Part shown: positions 19,056 to 28,409 of the stretch, one piece after another | How positions within the stretch are numbered: the stretch's first letter is position 1 | Layout of the letters: every line of letters begins with the position of its first letter | Assembly (NCBI GenBank): GCA_903885565.1 | Contig: CAISJI010000173.1 | Location: 1-47,532, forward strand | Origin: an uncultured Planctomycetaceae bacterium | GTDB lineage: Bacteria > Planctomycetota > Planctomycetia > Pirellulales > UBA1268 | DNA: 47,532 nucleotides | Reading direction: 5' to 3' | Made by a program: the position numbers and the translations under genes | Notes under the pieces: model-generated | What the model was told of the DNA's origin: nothing | The model's input: only the letters and a program-made list of their open reading frames with translations | Databases searched by the model: none

Positions 19056-20425
19056 ATCCCACCATCACACCAATCCGACTCACCCAGGCCGAGGACTTGT
19101 TGCGGCAATGGATCGGTCTTGATCCGAGCACGCTGGGGCATGCCGCCATCAGCCGGGCAGTCTTGACACGAATGACGAAGCTCGGCGTTGACAATGCCGA
19201 AAAATACCTCGACGATGCCACAGAGGATGCCACAGAACGAAATAATCTCATCGAGGAGATTGTCGTTCCTGAAAGCTGGTTTTTCCGTGATCCTCAGGTC
19301 TATGCATTCCTGAAGACCTTCGCCTGCGAACGGGCGGCCATACCGGGCCGAACCCCGGTGCGCATCCTCAGCGCTCCGTGCGCAGCGGGCCAGGAACCCT
19401 ATTCAATCGCCATGTGCCTGTTGGATGCCGGTCTGTCCCCCAGCGACATGGCAATCGATGCTATTGAAATCAGCCATGTGTGCCTCGGCAAGGCAGGGGC
19501 AGCGGAATATTCTGCCAACGCTTTCCGAACGGCTGACCTGAGCTTTCGCGATCGCTGGTTCACCCGTCACGACGGCGCCTTCGCCCTCCAGGGGGCTGTG
19601 CGACGCTGCGTCCGCTTTAACTGGGCCAACGTGCTGGACGAAGCGCTTGTCACCGAAGCCTTCGCATCCGGCAGGGCACCCTACGACATCATTTTTTGTC
19701 GCAATCTGCTGATCTATCTCACGCCAGCGGCAAGGAGCAGAGTTGAGCAGGCCATCAACACCATGCTGCAACCAGATGGGGTGGTCGTGGTGGGCGCCGC
19801 CGAATCCCCGATTCTGAAAGGGGACTGGGTTCCCGCGAGTGACACGACTGTCTTTGTATTGCGCCATGGAGGACGCGATAAAACAGCCCAGTCTGCACAG
19901 AAAACACGCGCTTCCATCCGCCCCGGCTTCATCAACGAGCAGTCGGCAGACGCCCGATCTGGGCATTTGCCCTCCGTGCGCACACCGACAACGACGACTG
20001 CAGAAGCACAGGTTGCTGCGCTCAGTCCCAAAGTGGAACCGGGCGCTACCGCGGCGTCCGACGCGGATAGAGAAGCGGGGAACAGTCAGGACAAAAGCTT
20101 GTCTCCGATCACCGAGGTGATCCGCCAAGCAAACGCGTTGGCCAACGCGAGGCAATTTGCAGCCGCGCTCACCATGTGCGAAACGTTTCAAGAGAAGCAC
20201 CCCCCCTCATCAGAACTGTTCCTCCTGATGGGCATGATCCATCTCACGACCGGAGAGGTAGCCAAGGCGCAAGCCAATTTCCATAAAACTCTCTATCTTG
20301 ATCCCCAGAACGAGGAGGCATTGCTGTCGCTGTCAATTCTCTCAGCCCATGGCGGTGATACGGCATGGGCCGATCACTACAGGCAGGCAGCAGCAAGAGT
20401 CTTTGCGCGAAAGGGGGCACAGTGA
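19052..20425 (+). CDS. wspC: CheR-type receptor methyltransferase with C-terminal TPR, WspC
   Basis: 457 residues. It transfers methyl groups from S-adenosylmethionine to receptor glutamates. The SAM-binding motif LSAPCAAGQEPYSIAM is seen near residues 110-125. RDPQVYAFL, IEISHVCLGKA and DIIFCRNLLIYL are the other CheR landmarks. Residues ~280-350 are a polar linker. Residues ~355-450 form TPR helices (FLLMGMIHLTTGEVAKAQANFHKTLYLDPQNEEALLSLSIL). CheR with a TPR tail is the known architecture of WspC. It is coupled to wspB by ATGA and to the next gene by a GTGA overlap. The missing receptor pentapeptide in the MCP fits a WspC-type enzyme that does not need it. Confidence 0.9.
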   Translation: MNPTITPIRLTQAEDLLRQWIGLDPSTLGHAAISRAVLTRMTKLGVDNAEKYLDDATEDATERNNLIEEIVVPESWFFRDPQVYAFLKTFACERAAIPGRTPVRILSAPCAAGQEPYSIAMCLLDAGLSPSDMAIDAIEISHVCLGKAGAAEYSANAFRTADLSFRDRWFTRHDGAFALQGAVRRCVRFNWANVLDEALVTEAFASGRAPYDIIFCRNLLIYLTPAARSRVEQAINTMLQPDGVVVVGAAESPILKGDWVPASDTTVFVLRHGGRDKTAQSAQKTRASIRPGFINEQSADARSGHLPSVRTPTTTTAEAQVAALSPKVEPGATAASDADREAGNSQDKSLSPITEVIRQANALANARQFAAALTMCETFQEKHPPSSELFLLMGMIHLTTGEVAKAQANFHKTLYLDPQNEEALLSLSILSAHGGDTAWADHYRQAAARVFARKGAQ

Positions 20426-21249
20426 CTGATCCACTTTCCGAGTTTTCAGACTCCAATGCCGTGCCGTCCCTGAGGGGCCCAGATCCGCTCGCAATCCTTT
20501 GGAAAACTGATTCCCCCGTCGAGCAGAACGCCGCCATAACCCGCGCGGCGCTTGACCAGTGCTGGCGCCGGATAGGCGTGACGGGGGATCGCACCTGCCC
20601 GAAACTGGAGGTGTACATCCACTGCCGCAACTGTCCCGTGATCGCAGAGGCTGCCAGGGGATTCTTCGACAGGGAAGCTCCCGAAGGCTACGTTGCATCG
20701 TGGGAACGCCTGCTGGAGCAACCTGAGCAAAAGTCGGAAACAGATGCGTTGACCGTATTGGTTTTTCGAGTCGGTTCGGAATGGCTGGCACTTCCCATCG
20801 GCGTGTTGGTCGAGGTCACCTCCTTACGGACGCTCCACCGCATTCCGCACCGTGAAGGAACGGTATTGGAGGGACTGGTCAACGTGCGCGGGCAACTGCA
20901 GGTGTGCGTTTCGCTGCATCGGCTGCTGGGAGTGAATCCGGCGGTGACCGACACCAAGCCCCTGCCGGACAGAATCTCCGATGAATTACGGGGGCAGGGA
21001 GCAGTTACCAAGAGGCTTCTGGTGGTTGAGCATCAGGGCGTTCGCCGCGGCGAACGCTGGGTGTTTGGAGTCGATGAGGTGGCGGGGGTGCAAAACGTGG
21101 AGCAATCCGCAATGAGGACCACCCCCTCCACGGTCAATCAATCAAGCGCACGATTTTGCCGGATGCTCTTTAAAGCTGACGACAGGACCGTGGGCATGCT
21201 CGATGACGCGAGGATCTTCGAAGGCCTGAGGACACTGGTTGCCTCGTAA
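20422..21249 (+). CDS. wspD: CheW-like coupling protein WspD
   Basis: 275 residues from the GTG at 20422, which overlaps the wspC stop (GTGA) and has GGGGG a few bases upstream. The first ~105 residues form an N-terminal extension with a small Cys cluster (CPKLEVYIHCRNCPV). The CheW domain runs from about residue 110 to 240: VLVFRVGSEWLALPIGVLVEVTSLR, LVNVRGQLQVCVSLHRLLG and RWVFGVDEVAGVQNV. This long-N-terminus layout matches WspD, the second CheW of Wsp systems. The tail ARFCRMLFKADDRTVGMLDDARIFEGL completes the domain. It may bridge receptor and WspE independently of WspB. Confidence 0.88.
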   Translation: MTDPLSEFSDSNAVPSLRGPDPLAILWKTDSPVEQNAAITRAALDQCWRRIGVTGDRTCPKLEVYIHCRNCPVIAEAARGFFDREAPEGYVASWERLLEQPEQKSETDALTVLVFRVGSEWLALPIGVLVEVTSLRTLHRIPHREGTVLEGLVNVRGQLQVCVSLHRLLGVNPAVTDTKPLPDRISDELRGQGAVTKRLLVVEHQGVRRGERWVFGVDEVAGVQNVEQSAMRTTPSTVNQSSARFCRMLFKADDRTVGMLDDARIFEGLRTLVAS

Positions 21250-21290
21250 GGCATTGCGCGAAAAAATGGGACGCGGGGAAGGAACGTAAC

Positions 21291-23666
21291 GTGGCGGACG
21301 ATCTCAGCGGATTCTCGATGCTTGAACTGTTTCGGCTGGAAGCTGAGATCCAGACGGCCGTTTTGTCTTCCGGAATTCTGGCCGTGGAAGAATTGGAGCG
21401 ATCGCCTGCCACCATCGAATCGATGATGCGGGCGGCCCATTCGCTGAAGGGAGCCGCCAGAATCATCGGGCTGGAACCTGCTGTACGCGTGGCCCATGCC
21501 TTGGAAGACTGCTTTGTTGCCGCCGGCAAACAGCGGTTCACCGTTCGCCCCGAACATGGCGATGTACTCCTGCAGGCGGTTGACTTTCTGTCGACCCTTG
21601 CCAACGCCCCTGATGCTCTGGAACCGACAGGGCCATGGCCTGACCGTGCCGAAGCAATTGTGACTGCCATCGATTCGCTCGCGGCCGAACCTTCTTCCCT
21701 TTCTCCCTCTCCCCTGTCCGAAACTCGCCACTCACATTCGGTAGCCGTCCCCGCGCCTCAGGCAGAAGAGAGTGTCGCGGCGCTATCCGCCATGGATCCG
21801 TCGCCTGATCCTCCGCCTGATCCTGTTCCCCACTTCGCCGAACCGGCCCGAAGAGAAGATTCAGTCGATCGCCCGCCAGCCGATCTGCTGCCGTCCCCCT
21901 GGACGGCAGAACAAGACGACCGGGTTGTGCGAGTTTCTTCGGAGAGCCTGACGAGGCTGGTCGGACTGGCGGGCGAATCACTGGTTGAAACGCGTCAACT
22001 GCGGCCCTTCGTGGAGAACCTGCAGGATCTCAGAACAGCACAGATAGACCTCTGTGACAACGTCACTGCGCTCGAGGAACTCGCACGAACTGCCCCGGAA
22101 CCACTCCCGATCGGCATTCTGCCCATGATCGAGAAAGTACGCCGGCAGGCCGAACGTGTGCTGACACACCTCGTCAATCAGGCGGAACTCTTCGAAGGCT
22201 TTGCCAGGCGCAATGAAGATCTCTCCGGACGACTGCACCACGAAGTCATCATCAGCCGAATGCGCCCCCTGGCTGACGGGATCAAGACATTTCCCCGCAT
22301 GGTTCGCGATCTGGCTCGCACGCTCGACAAGACGGTTCGATTCGAGTCGTTCGGGGAGCAGACTGGCGTCGACCGGGACATTCTGGCAAAGCTTGAGGCA
22401 CCGCTCTCACATCTCATCCGTAACGCTCTCGACCACGGGATCGAGACGGCCAGCGACCGGCAGGCGGCAGGGAAACCGGCGGCAGGCATGATTCACCTCG
22501 AGGCCAGACATAGGGCCGGGATGCTCCACATCAGTATCACGGATGATGGGCGGGGCATCGACATCGAATTATTGCGAAAAACGGCAGTGCACCGGGAACT
22601 CGTCGCGGCACATATGGCCGACCAACTTTCCGAAGCCGAGTTGCTGGAATTTATTTTTTTACCCGGCTTTTCCACTCGCAGTTCAGTCACGGAGATTTCC
22701 GGACGGGGGGTGGGACTCGATGCGGTGAGGAGCATGGTGAAGTCTGTGGGGGGCAGCGTCAGAGCCACCACAGTGCTCGGTCAGCAGACCACTTTCTCAC
22801 TGCAACTGCCCATCACCATGTCGGTGATTCGCGCTCTGCTGGTCCACATCGGCGGTGAGCCATATGCCTTTCCATTGACCCGCATCGACCACATCTTGTT
22901 CATTCCTCACTCAGCAGTGCGGGCCGTCGAAGGGCGGCAGTATTTCGACCATGACGAGACCTCCGTAGGGCTGGTGTTGGCGTCGCAGATCCTGGAAGTC
23001 ACCTCTGGCCCCCCACCCTCAGACCCCATGCCCATCGTGGTCATCAGCGACCGCGGACAGCGGTTTGGCATGATCGTGGACGCTTTTCTCGGGGAACGCG
23101 ATCTGGAGGTGCGACCGCTGCACCCTCAACTCAGCAAGGTGCCTGACATAAACAGCGCCTCTCTGCTGGAAAACGGCGACCCAGTCCTCATTGTCGATGT
23201 CGAGGACCTCGTGCTGTCGATCGACAATGTTCTGATGGGCCGCCGTCTGAAGAGCGTCGACTTCGCAAACCACACTCCCCAGATCCGCCAGCGTAAACGG
23301 ATCTTGGTCGTTGACGACTCCATCACCGTTCGGGAACTCGAAAGACAACTGCTGCAAGCGAAAGGGTTTTTGGTCGACGTTGCGGTGGACGGCATGGACG
23401 GGTGGAATGCCATTCGCGGAGGGGTTTATGATCTGATTGTGAGTGACGTAGACATGCCCCGAATGGATGGCATTGGTTTGGTTTCGCTCGTCAAGAACGA
23501 CCCGCTCCGGAAGGACACGCCAGTTGTCATTGTTTCCTACAAAGACCGCGAAGAAGATCGAATCCGTGGCCTCGAGGCCGGCGCTAACCGCTATCTCACC
23601 AAGAGTAGTTTTCACGACGAGACCTTCGTCAATACGGTCATCGATCTCATCGGCGAGTCCACCTAG
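21291..23666 (+). CDS. wspE: Hybrid CheA-type histidine kinase with receiver domain, WspE
   Basis: 791 residues from a GTG with AGGAA 8 nt upstream. Domains in order: HPt with phosphorylatable His50 (MRAAHSLKGAARIIG); Pro-rich linker to ~210; dimerisation region; CheA ATPase with N box LIRNALDHGIE (375-385), ITDDGRGID (416-424) and GRGVGLDAV (471-479); CheW-like domain ~505-645; receiver domain ~668-790. The receiver has acidic pair D675/D676, phospho-acceptor D719 (VSDVDMPRMDG) and Lys771. SYKDREEDRIRGLEAGA is very close to WspE. All residues needed for kinase and phosphorelay function are present. In Pseudomonas, WspE phosphorylates WspR and WspF; here only the WspF homologue is adjacent. 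Confidence 0.94.
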   Translation: MADDLSGFSMLELFRLEAEIQTAVLSSGILAVEELERSPATIESMMRAAHSLKGAARIIGLEPAVRVAHALEDCFVAAGKQRFTVRPEHGDVLLQAVDFLSTLANAPDALEPTGPWPDRAEAIVTAIDSLAAEPSSLSPSPLSETRHSHSVAVPAPQAEESVAALSAMDPSPDPPPDPVPHFAEPARREDSVDRPPADLLPSPWTAEQDDRVVRVSSESLTRLVGLAGESLVETRQLRPFVENLQDLRTAQIDLCDNVTALEELARTAPEPLPIGILPMIEKVRRQAERVLTHLVNQAELFEGFARRNEDLSGRLHHEVIISRMRPLADGIKTFPRMVRDLARTLDKTVRFESFGEQTGVDRDILAKLEAPLSHLIRNALDHGIETASDRQAAGKPAAGMIHLEARHRAGMLHISITDDGRGIDIELLRKTAVHRELVAAHMADQLSEAELLEFIFLPGFSTRSSVTEISGRGVGLDAVRSMVKSVGGSVRATTVLGQQTTFSLQLPITMSVIRALLVHIGGEPYAFPLTRIDHILFIPHSAVRAVEGRQYFDHDETSVGLVLASQILEVTSGPPPSDPMPIVVISDRGQRFGMIVDAFLGERDLEVRPLHPQLSKVPDINSASLLENGDPVLIVDVEDLVLSIDNVLMGRRLKSVDFANHTPQIRQRKRILVVDDSITVRELERQLLQAKGFLVDVAVDGMDGWNAIRGGVYDLIVSDVDMPRMDGIGLVSLVKNDPLRKDTPVVIVSYKDREEDRIRGLEAGANRYLTKSSFHDETFVNTVIDLIGEST

Positions 23667-23693
23667 TACCGTTTTTTAAGGAATGGTGTATCC

Positions 23694-24698
23694 ATGAGAA
23701 TCGGCATTGTGAACGACACCCGGGCTGCCTGCGAGGCGCTCAAACGCATCGTGCAGGGAATCGCCAAGCACGAAGTCGCTTGGACTGCGGCGGATGGTGC
23801 CGAAGCGGTTACGCTGGCCAAACGCGATCGTCCTGACCTTATTCTGATGGATCTTCTTATGCCCAACGTGGATGGCGTGGAGGCAACGCGTCAGATCATG
23901 GGTTCTGCGCCGTGCGCAATCCTCATTGTCACAGCCACTGTCAGCGGCAACATCTCGATGGTCTACGACGCGATGGGCTTCGGGGCCCTCGACGCGGTGG
24001 ACACACCCGTCCTCGGACCCACCGGGGATGGGGCTGGGGCTGGATCATTGGTGAACAAGATCGGCACGATTGCCAAATTAGTTGGCGGAACGCGATTGCC
24101 GGCCCGCACGGAACGCCCTGCCGGCGGCAGTGGGTTGCCCAGACTGGTGGTGGTGGGCGCCTCCACCGGCGGTCCTGCTGCAGTGGCAGAACTGCTCACT
24201 CCCCTCCCGCACGACTGGAATGTGGCAGTGGTGCTCATCCAGCATGTGGATGTGGCGTTTTCCAAGGGATTGGCCCAGTGGCTGCGGGATCGCACCGGCC
24301 GCTTGGTGCAGGTCGCCGAGCAGGGACAGCGCCCCTTGGCAGGCGACGTGCTGATCGCCGGAACCAACGACCACCTCGTCCTTTCCGCAGCCCAGACATT
24401 GGAGTACCGGGAAGAGCCCAAGGATGTATTCTTCCGGCCGAGTGTGGATGTGTTCTTCGAGAGTGTTCTGGAGAACTGGCCGCGAACAGGGGTGGCGGCG
24501 CTGCTGACTGGGATGGGAAAGGATGGCGCCAAGGGCCTCAAGGCTCTGAAGACCGGGGGCTGGTATACGATCGCCCAAAACGAGTCGTCCAGCGTGGTGT
24601 GGAGCATGCCCAAGGCAGCCATCGAGATGGATGCCGCCTGCGAAGTGCTGCCCATCGGCATGATCGGGCAGGCCATCGCTGCGCGGATGGCTGTATGA
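23694..24698 (+). CDS. wspF: CheB-type receptor methylesterase WspF
   Basis: 334 residues. Receiver domain at 1-115 with MRIGIVND at the start, phospho-acceptor D53 (LILMDLLMPNVDG) and the WspF-like stretch YDAMGFGALDAVDTP. The methylesterase domain carries the triad: Ser157 (VVGASTGGPAA), His184 (LIQHVD) and Asp277 (TGMGKDGAKG). It removes methyl groups from the receptor; in Pseudomonas loss of WspF locks the Wsp pathway on. AAGGAA lies upstream of the ATG, 27 bp after wspE. It is the last gene of the operon; the next gene is convergent and no GGDEF protein follows. Confidence 0.94.
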   Translation: MRIGIVNDTRAACEALKRIVQGIAKHEVAWTAADGAEAVTLAKRDRPDLILMDLLMPNVDGVEATRQIMGSAPCAILIVTATVSGNISMVYDAMGFGALDAVDTPVLGPTGDGAGAGSLVNKIGTIAKLVGGTRLPARTERPAGGSGLPRLVVVGASTGGPAAVAELLTPLPHDWNVAVVLIQHVDVAFSKGLAQWLRDRTGRLVQVAEQGQRPLAGDVLIAGTNDHLVLSAAQTLEYREEPKDVFFRPSVDVFFESVLENWPRTGVAALLTGMGKDGAKGLKALKTGGWYTIAQNESSSVVWSMPKAAIEMDAACEVLPIGMIGQAIAARMAV

Positions 24699-24746
24699 GC
24701 CACGGCCGGCATCGTCGCGATTCATGATGAGAGCAGGCCAGGCTTT

Positions 24747-26204
24747 TCAACCGGGCTTCTCAATAAGCCTCATGATTTCGAGCACCGTCGCCTCGCCCCG
24801 ACCGGGAGCAGTGTCAAGACCGATGACCTGAACCCCGACCGGCAACCCGGCACTGCCCCTCTCATTCTCGATGGCAGCCTGAACCACCGGATCAGCTGAG
24901 GCCCCCCGCCCGACCTCCTCGTCGGGATGAACTCGCGTCACAGGCACAACCCCCGCTGGCAGATCAAGCAGGTTGGCCAGCATGCAGGGAACCGCTGCCA
25001 ACACGAGCCGGGCAGCGGTGCCGTGACGAAGTGCCGGGAGTGCAGACACCGGGCAGATCAGGGCGTCGTATTCCCCCGCCATTCGCTCCAACCGGGCGAC
25101 CATGTCCTGCCGGGCGGCGAGTACCTCCTGCAGTGCCCGCTGGTGGCGGGGACCGGTCCAACGCAGCCCCTCCGCCTCGATTCGACGTCCGCCCAACCGG
25201 CAGAATGCGGCCAAGCAGGGGCGTATCCACCGGGGAATACCGGCTCGTCGCAGCAATTGATCGACCTGAGGCACCGGCCTGGTTCCGGCAAACAGGTCCC
25301 GTACATGCGAGCCGCCGTCAGCTGACAGCAATCCCAAATGCACCGCCGCAGCCTCAGTCGCCAGCGAGTCATCGAACTGCCGGGATGAAACCCCGGCAGT
25401 GGCGAGCCTCTCGACAGCTACCCCAACGGCTCTTCGAACGGTAGCCGAGGGCGCGAGTGGACCTGTGCCGTCCCACCAAGCGATTCGCAGGCTCCGGGGC
25501 TCGCACGGATGGGGCTGGCGCCAGGAGGAAAGGGCACTGAAGGCCTGTTCGGCGTCGGCCACGTGCCGGGTCAGGAGTCCAGCGCGCGAATGCACCACAG
25601 CCAGATGGGGCATGGTGTCAAAGGCGCCCTCCCCACCCCACGTGGCGGTACGGGGCACCAGGCCCACAATCCCACAGGCCATTGCCGGCTGCCGGATACT
25701 GCCAGCGAGGTCATTTCCCACTGCCAGTGGAACGACTCCGGCGGCGACCAGTGCCGCATCGCCACCACTACTGCCCCCTGGTCCGCGCTGCGGATCATGG
25801 GGATGGTTTGTCCGGCCCCAGACCGGATTTTCCGAATCGTGGAGGAACATTGCCTGAGGAACATTCCCCTTCCCGACCACCAGGGCTCCCGCCCGACGCA
25901 GCCGACTGACGATCGGGGCATCGATGCGATCGATAGCCCCGCGGCGGGCCGGTATTCCCAGCGTTGTTGCCAGGCCGTCAACAGAAAAACATTCCTTGAC
26001 GCTCACCGGTACGCCAGCCAGCGGACCGGCTGGATGGCGATCGAGGGCGGCCGCCTCGCGGTCTGCTTCGCCATGGCGGGTTTGCACGAGGGCGTTGAGG
26101 ATCGGGTGGATCGAGTGGTGCCGGGCAATGTGTTCGGCGAGGACGGCACGGGCAGTGGTGCTGCCTGAGTTCACTGCCTCGGCAATACTCACCACCGATT
26201 CCAT
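24747..26204 (-). CDS. Amidase signature family hydrolase
   Basis: 485 residues, cytoplasmic, no signal peptide. The Ser-cisSer-Lys triad is present: Lys70 in GVPVSVKECF, Ser145 in GPGGSSGG, and nucleophile Ser169 in VGNDLAGSIR. The usual GTDIGGSIR is altered to GNDLAGSIR, which is uncommon but keeps the nucleophile. The family includes GatA, aliphatic and aryl amidases, and allophanate hydrolase; the substrate cannot be read from the sequence. GatA is less likely because no gatB/C is near and the C-terminal part diverges. It is convergent with wspF, 48 bp away, which may be chance. An amide substrate would however fit with the UrtA/AmiC-like sensor at the other end of the neighbouring operon. 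Confidence 0.85.
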   Translation of the reverse strand: MESVVSIAEAVNSGSTTARAVLAEHIARHHSIHPILNALVQTRHGEADREAAALDRHPAGPLAGVPVSVKECFSVDGLATTLGIPARRGAIDRIDAPIVSRLRRAGALVVGKGNVPQAMFLHDSENPVWGRTNHPHDPQRGPGGSSGGDAALVAAGVVPLAVGNDLAGSIRQPAMACGIVGLVPRTATWGGEGAFDTMPHLAVVHSRAGLLTRHVADAEQAFSALSSWRQPHPCEPRSLRIAWWDGTGPLAPSATVRRAVGVAVERLATAGVSSRQFDDSLATEAAAVHLGLLSADGGSHVRDLFAGTRPVPQVDQLLRRAGIPRWIRPCLAAFCRLGGRRIEAEGLRWTGPRHQRALQEVLAARQDMVARLERMAGEYDALICPVSALPALRHGTAARLVLAAVPCMLANLLDLPAGVVPVTRVHPDEEVGRGASADPVVQAAIENERGSAGLPVGVQVIGLDTAPGRGEATVLEIMRLIEKPG

Positions 26205-26269
26205 ACGCCCTCAGCCTCCAGCCACGCCACTCGGCACACCTGCTCCCCCATCACTGGAGGAAGCCACGT

Positions 26270-28069
26270 TCACCTGCCACCGGGAGTTTCGCTTGCTGCC
26301 CTCAGCGATTGGCAACTGGCCGCCCAGATCATGTCGTCGTCCAGAATCACTCCCATGACCACGACCCGCTCGCCCGGATCCGCCGCAGGCCTGTCCCGCG
26401 AGATGAACGACCAGTCAAGCGTTCCCAAGGGACTGGTGCTGCGCACCCGGCTGCGCCAATACGGCCCCGATGGTCGGACTTCCTCCAGCGTGCCAACCAG
26501 CACGGCCCCATCAGACGTCCGCCTGACGCTCTTGAGCCACATGCACCCGAGTTCCTCCAGATCCTGCTGGACGCTCCCGTCGCCAAGGGTGGTGTTCTGA
26601 AGACGAGAGAGAACGGCCGGCATTTCCACACTCGGCTGGCCTGCCTCTCCTGCAGTCCTTTCATAGGCGGCCAGACTGCCGGCCAGTTCGGCCACAGCGC
26701 GGTACCAACGCACCCGCAGCCGATTCCGTTCTGCCCCGGCCTGAGTCGGGGCTACCACCAGCCTTTGGAGCGCCACAGAGGCCTTCTCTTCCGCTCTCTC
26801 CACTGCGGCCAACGCCATTCCAACGGCAGGATCCAGGCTCTCTTCTGGGACTCCGAGCGACGCGTGATCGTTCGCGGACGCAGCGGGAGCAATGGTGGCA
26901 GACGAGTTCTCTTCCGTCTCCCCTCCTGCGCCGGCCACCGAATCGGCAAGCTCAAGGGGCAGACCTTGCCCGGCTCCTGCGGGGAGAGGTTCTGGTTCGA
27001 CAACGGCCCCGAAGCCCACCTCGTGCTCCGAGCCAGCGGGCTCCGAGGCTGGTGCGGGCGTCTCATCCACCGCCGCTGCCTTGTCTATCTCCAGAGCGGA
27101 CGAATGCCCCGGCAGATCGGCCTGAGCGACAGCGGGGGATTCCAGATCATCTGTCGGCTGGGGTTCGACAGGGCGCGATTTCAGCGCCGCGGCAGGGCTT
27201 GGCGACGGAACAGCGAGTCCGGTTCCTGGCCTCAAGGCTGTGGGCAGCAGAAAGGCTGCTGCTCCAGGAACCAAGGGAGCCAACTGGAGGGGATCCCGCT
27301 GAAAACCCCAGATCAAAATCGCGTAGGTGAGCGGCAGAGCACAGAGACCTCCGAGCATGGCACTCCCCAACGCTCCTACCCCCCGCCGCCGCGTCGGGAG
27401 CGCTGAAGTTGGCATAACCACCGGCATGTCATTGGGCTTTGCTTCCCCGACAGCAACCGCATCAGCCTCCCCCAGCGGCTGCAGCACGAGAGACGGCGAG
27501 TCGTGGTAGCCCTGGGAATTCCCCGTGTAGGAATCGCCATCGAGCGGGTGGTCGACCAATCCCCCGGAGAGCAGTTCCGGCTCTCCGCCCGACACGAAAA
27601 CGGAGTCGAGCTCACCTTCGGATGCCGCCACAATGAATCCGCCGAAGTGATCTGAGCCAACGTGACTCTCGTCTGCTTCTTCCCGAGGGAATGCCGCAGG
27701 TTCCACCAATTCCGGATCGCCGCCGAGAGCGGGATGCGCCGACGCCCTATCAAGTGCGGGAATATCAGGTATGTCCACCCCTGCCTCGGTCCCATCGGTA
27801 ACGGCCGGCAGCCGTTCGCCGGCGGCACGCAGCGCATCCTCGGGAGCTCCAGGCTGGAACTGCCCAAACGCCTCGGCTATTCCCTCGGAATTCACACGCG
27901 GGAGAGGATCGCTTGACGGCACGAGGCCACCGGCCAAGGGATCCAACTCTGCGGCGATGTCTTCGGCAAAGTCGGCAAAGGCAAACGAGAGTTCTTCATC
28001 GGCTCCGTTTTCAGAACCATCGCCACCCCTCCCCGGCAGAGGGCCTCCCGAATGCGTGCTGTCTGCCAT
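26270..28069 (-). CDS. Membrane protein with low-complexity flanks, function unknown
   Basis: 599 residues from the ATG at 28069, which has GGAGG 8 nt upstream. Residues 1-220 are acidic and disordered-looking (ELSFAFADFAEDIAAELDPLAGG). Around 232-256 a hydrophobic segment reads GALGSAMLGGLCALPLTYAILIWGF, followed by RDPLQLAPLVPGAAAFLLPTALRP. This segment resembles one seen in planctomycete proteins, often after a zinc ribbon, but no ribbon is seen here. Residues ~285-420 are Pro/Glu/Ala-rich. The last ~160 residues are ordered: a helical pair, then a beta-rich part (GCMWLKSVRRTSDGAVLVGTLEEV to VVVMGVILDD). I do not recognise a function. It is 65 bp upstream of the amidase start's opposite end on the same strand, so the two could be co-transcribed. 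Confidence 0.7.
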   Translation of the reverse strand: MADSTHSGGPLPGRGGDGSENGADEELSFAFADFAEDIAAELDPLAGGLVPSSDPLPRVNSEGIAEAFGQFQPGAPEDALRAAGERLPAVTDGTEAGVDIPDIPALDRASAHPALGGDPELVEPAAFPREEADESHVGSDHFGGFIVAASEGELDSVFVSGGEPELLSGGLVDHPLDGDSYTGNSQGYHDSPSLVLQPLGEADAVAVGEAKPNDMPVVMPTSALPTRRRGVGALGSAMLGGLCALPLTYAILIWGFQRDPLQLAPLVPGAAAFLLPTALRPGTGLAVPSPSPAAALKSRPVEPQPTDDLESPAVAQADLPGHSSALEIDKAAAVDETPAPASEPAGSEHEVGFGAVVEPEPLPAGAGQGLPLELADSVAGAGGETEENSSATIAPAASANDHASLGVPEESLDPAVGMALAAVERAEEKASVALQRLVVAPTQAGAERNRLRVRWYRAVAELAGSLAAYERTAGEAGQPSVEMPAVLSRLQNTTLGDGSVQQDLEELGCMWLKSVRRTSDGAVLVGTLEEVRPSGPYWRSRVRSTSPLGTLDWSFISRDRPAADPGERVVVMGVILDDDMIWAASCQSLRAASETPGGR

Positions 28070-28409
28070 GGCGTGGTCCTCCGCTAGGTTCTGTCGATCC
28101 CCACCAGCCTCCTCGCGTCTTGCTCCAGCTGCCCGTGGAAAAAGTCGTCCATGCACTTTATCCAAAGCAAGGCGAGAACGCGGTCTGACAACGATTCTAC
28201 CACCAGTCTTTTGCCCGCCGCCAATCCTGAAGGCTGCCCTGTCGGGGACCACCGGTCTCGGCCGGCACTCCCTCCACACTGCTGCGCCTCCAGCGATCGC
28301 CCGCCAGCCCTGCAGGCCTCTTTTTGCACGGCGCGGAGGGTATGCTTCTGCAAGAGTGCCGTGGATGCCTGCCGCCCATGCCGTGGCGGTGAGCCCGTTG
28401 GAGAATCAC
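28070..28409. promoter_or_regulatory. Divergent intergenic region upstream of the bshB1-like gene
   Basis: 340 bp between the divergent membrane-protein and deacetylase genes. A frame open on the plus strand runs through it into the deacetylase gene, but its residues look random and a good ribosome site exists only at 28410. I see no repeat, RNA or clear promoter boxes. Confidence 0.35.
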
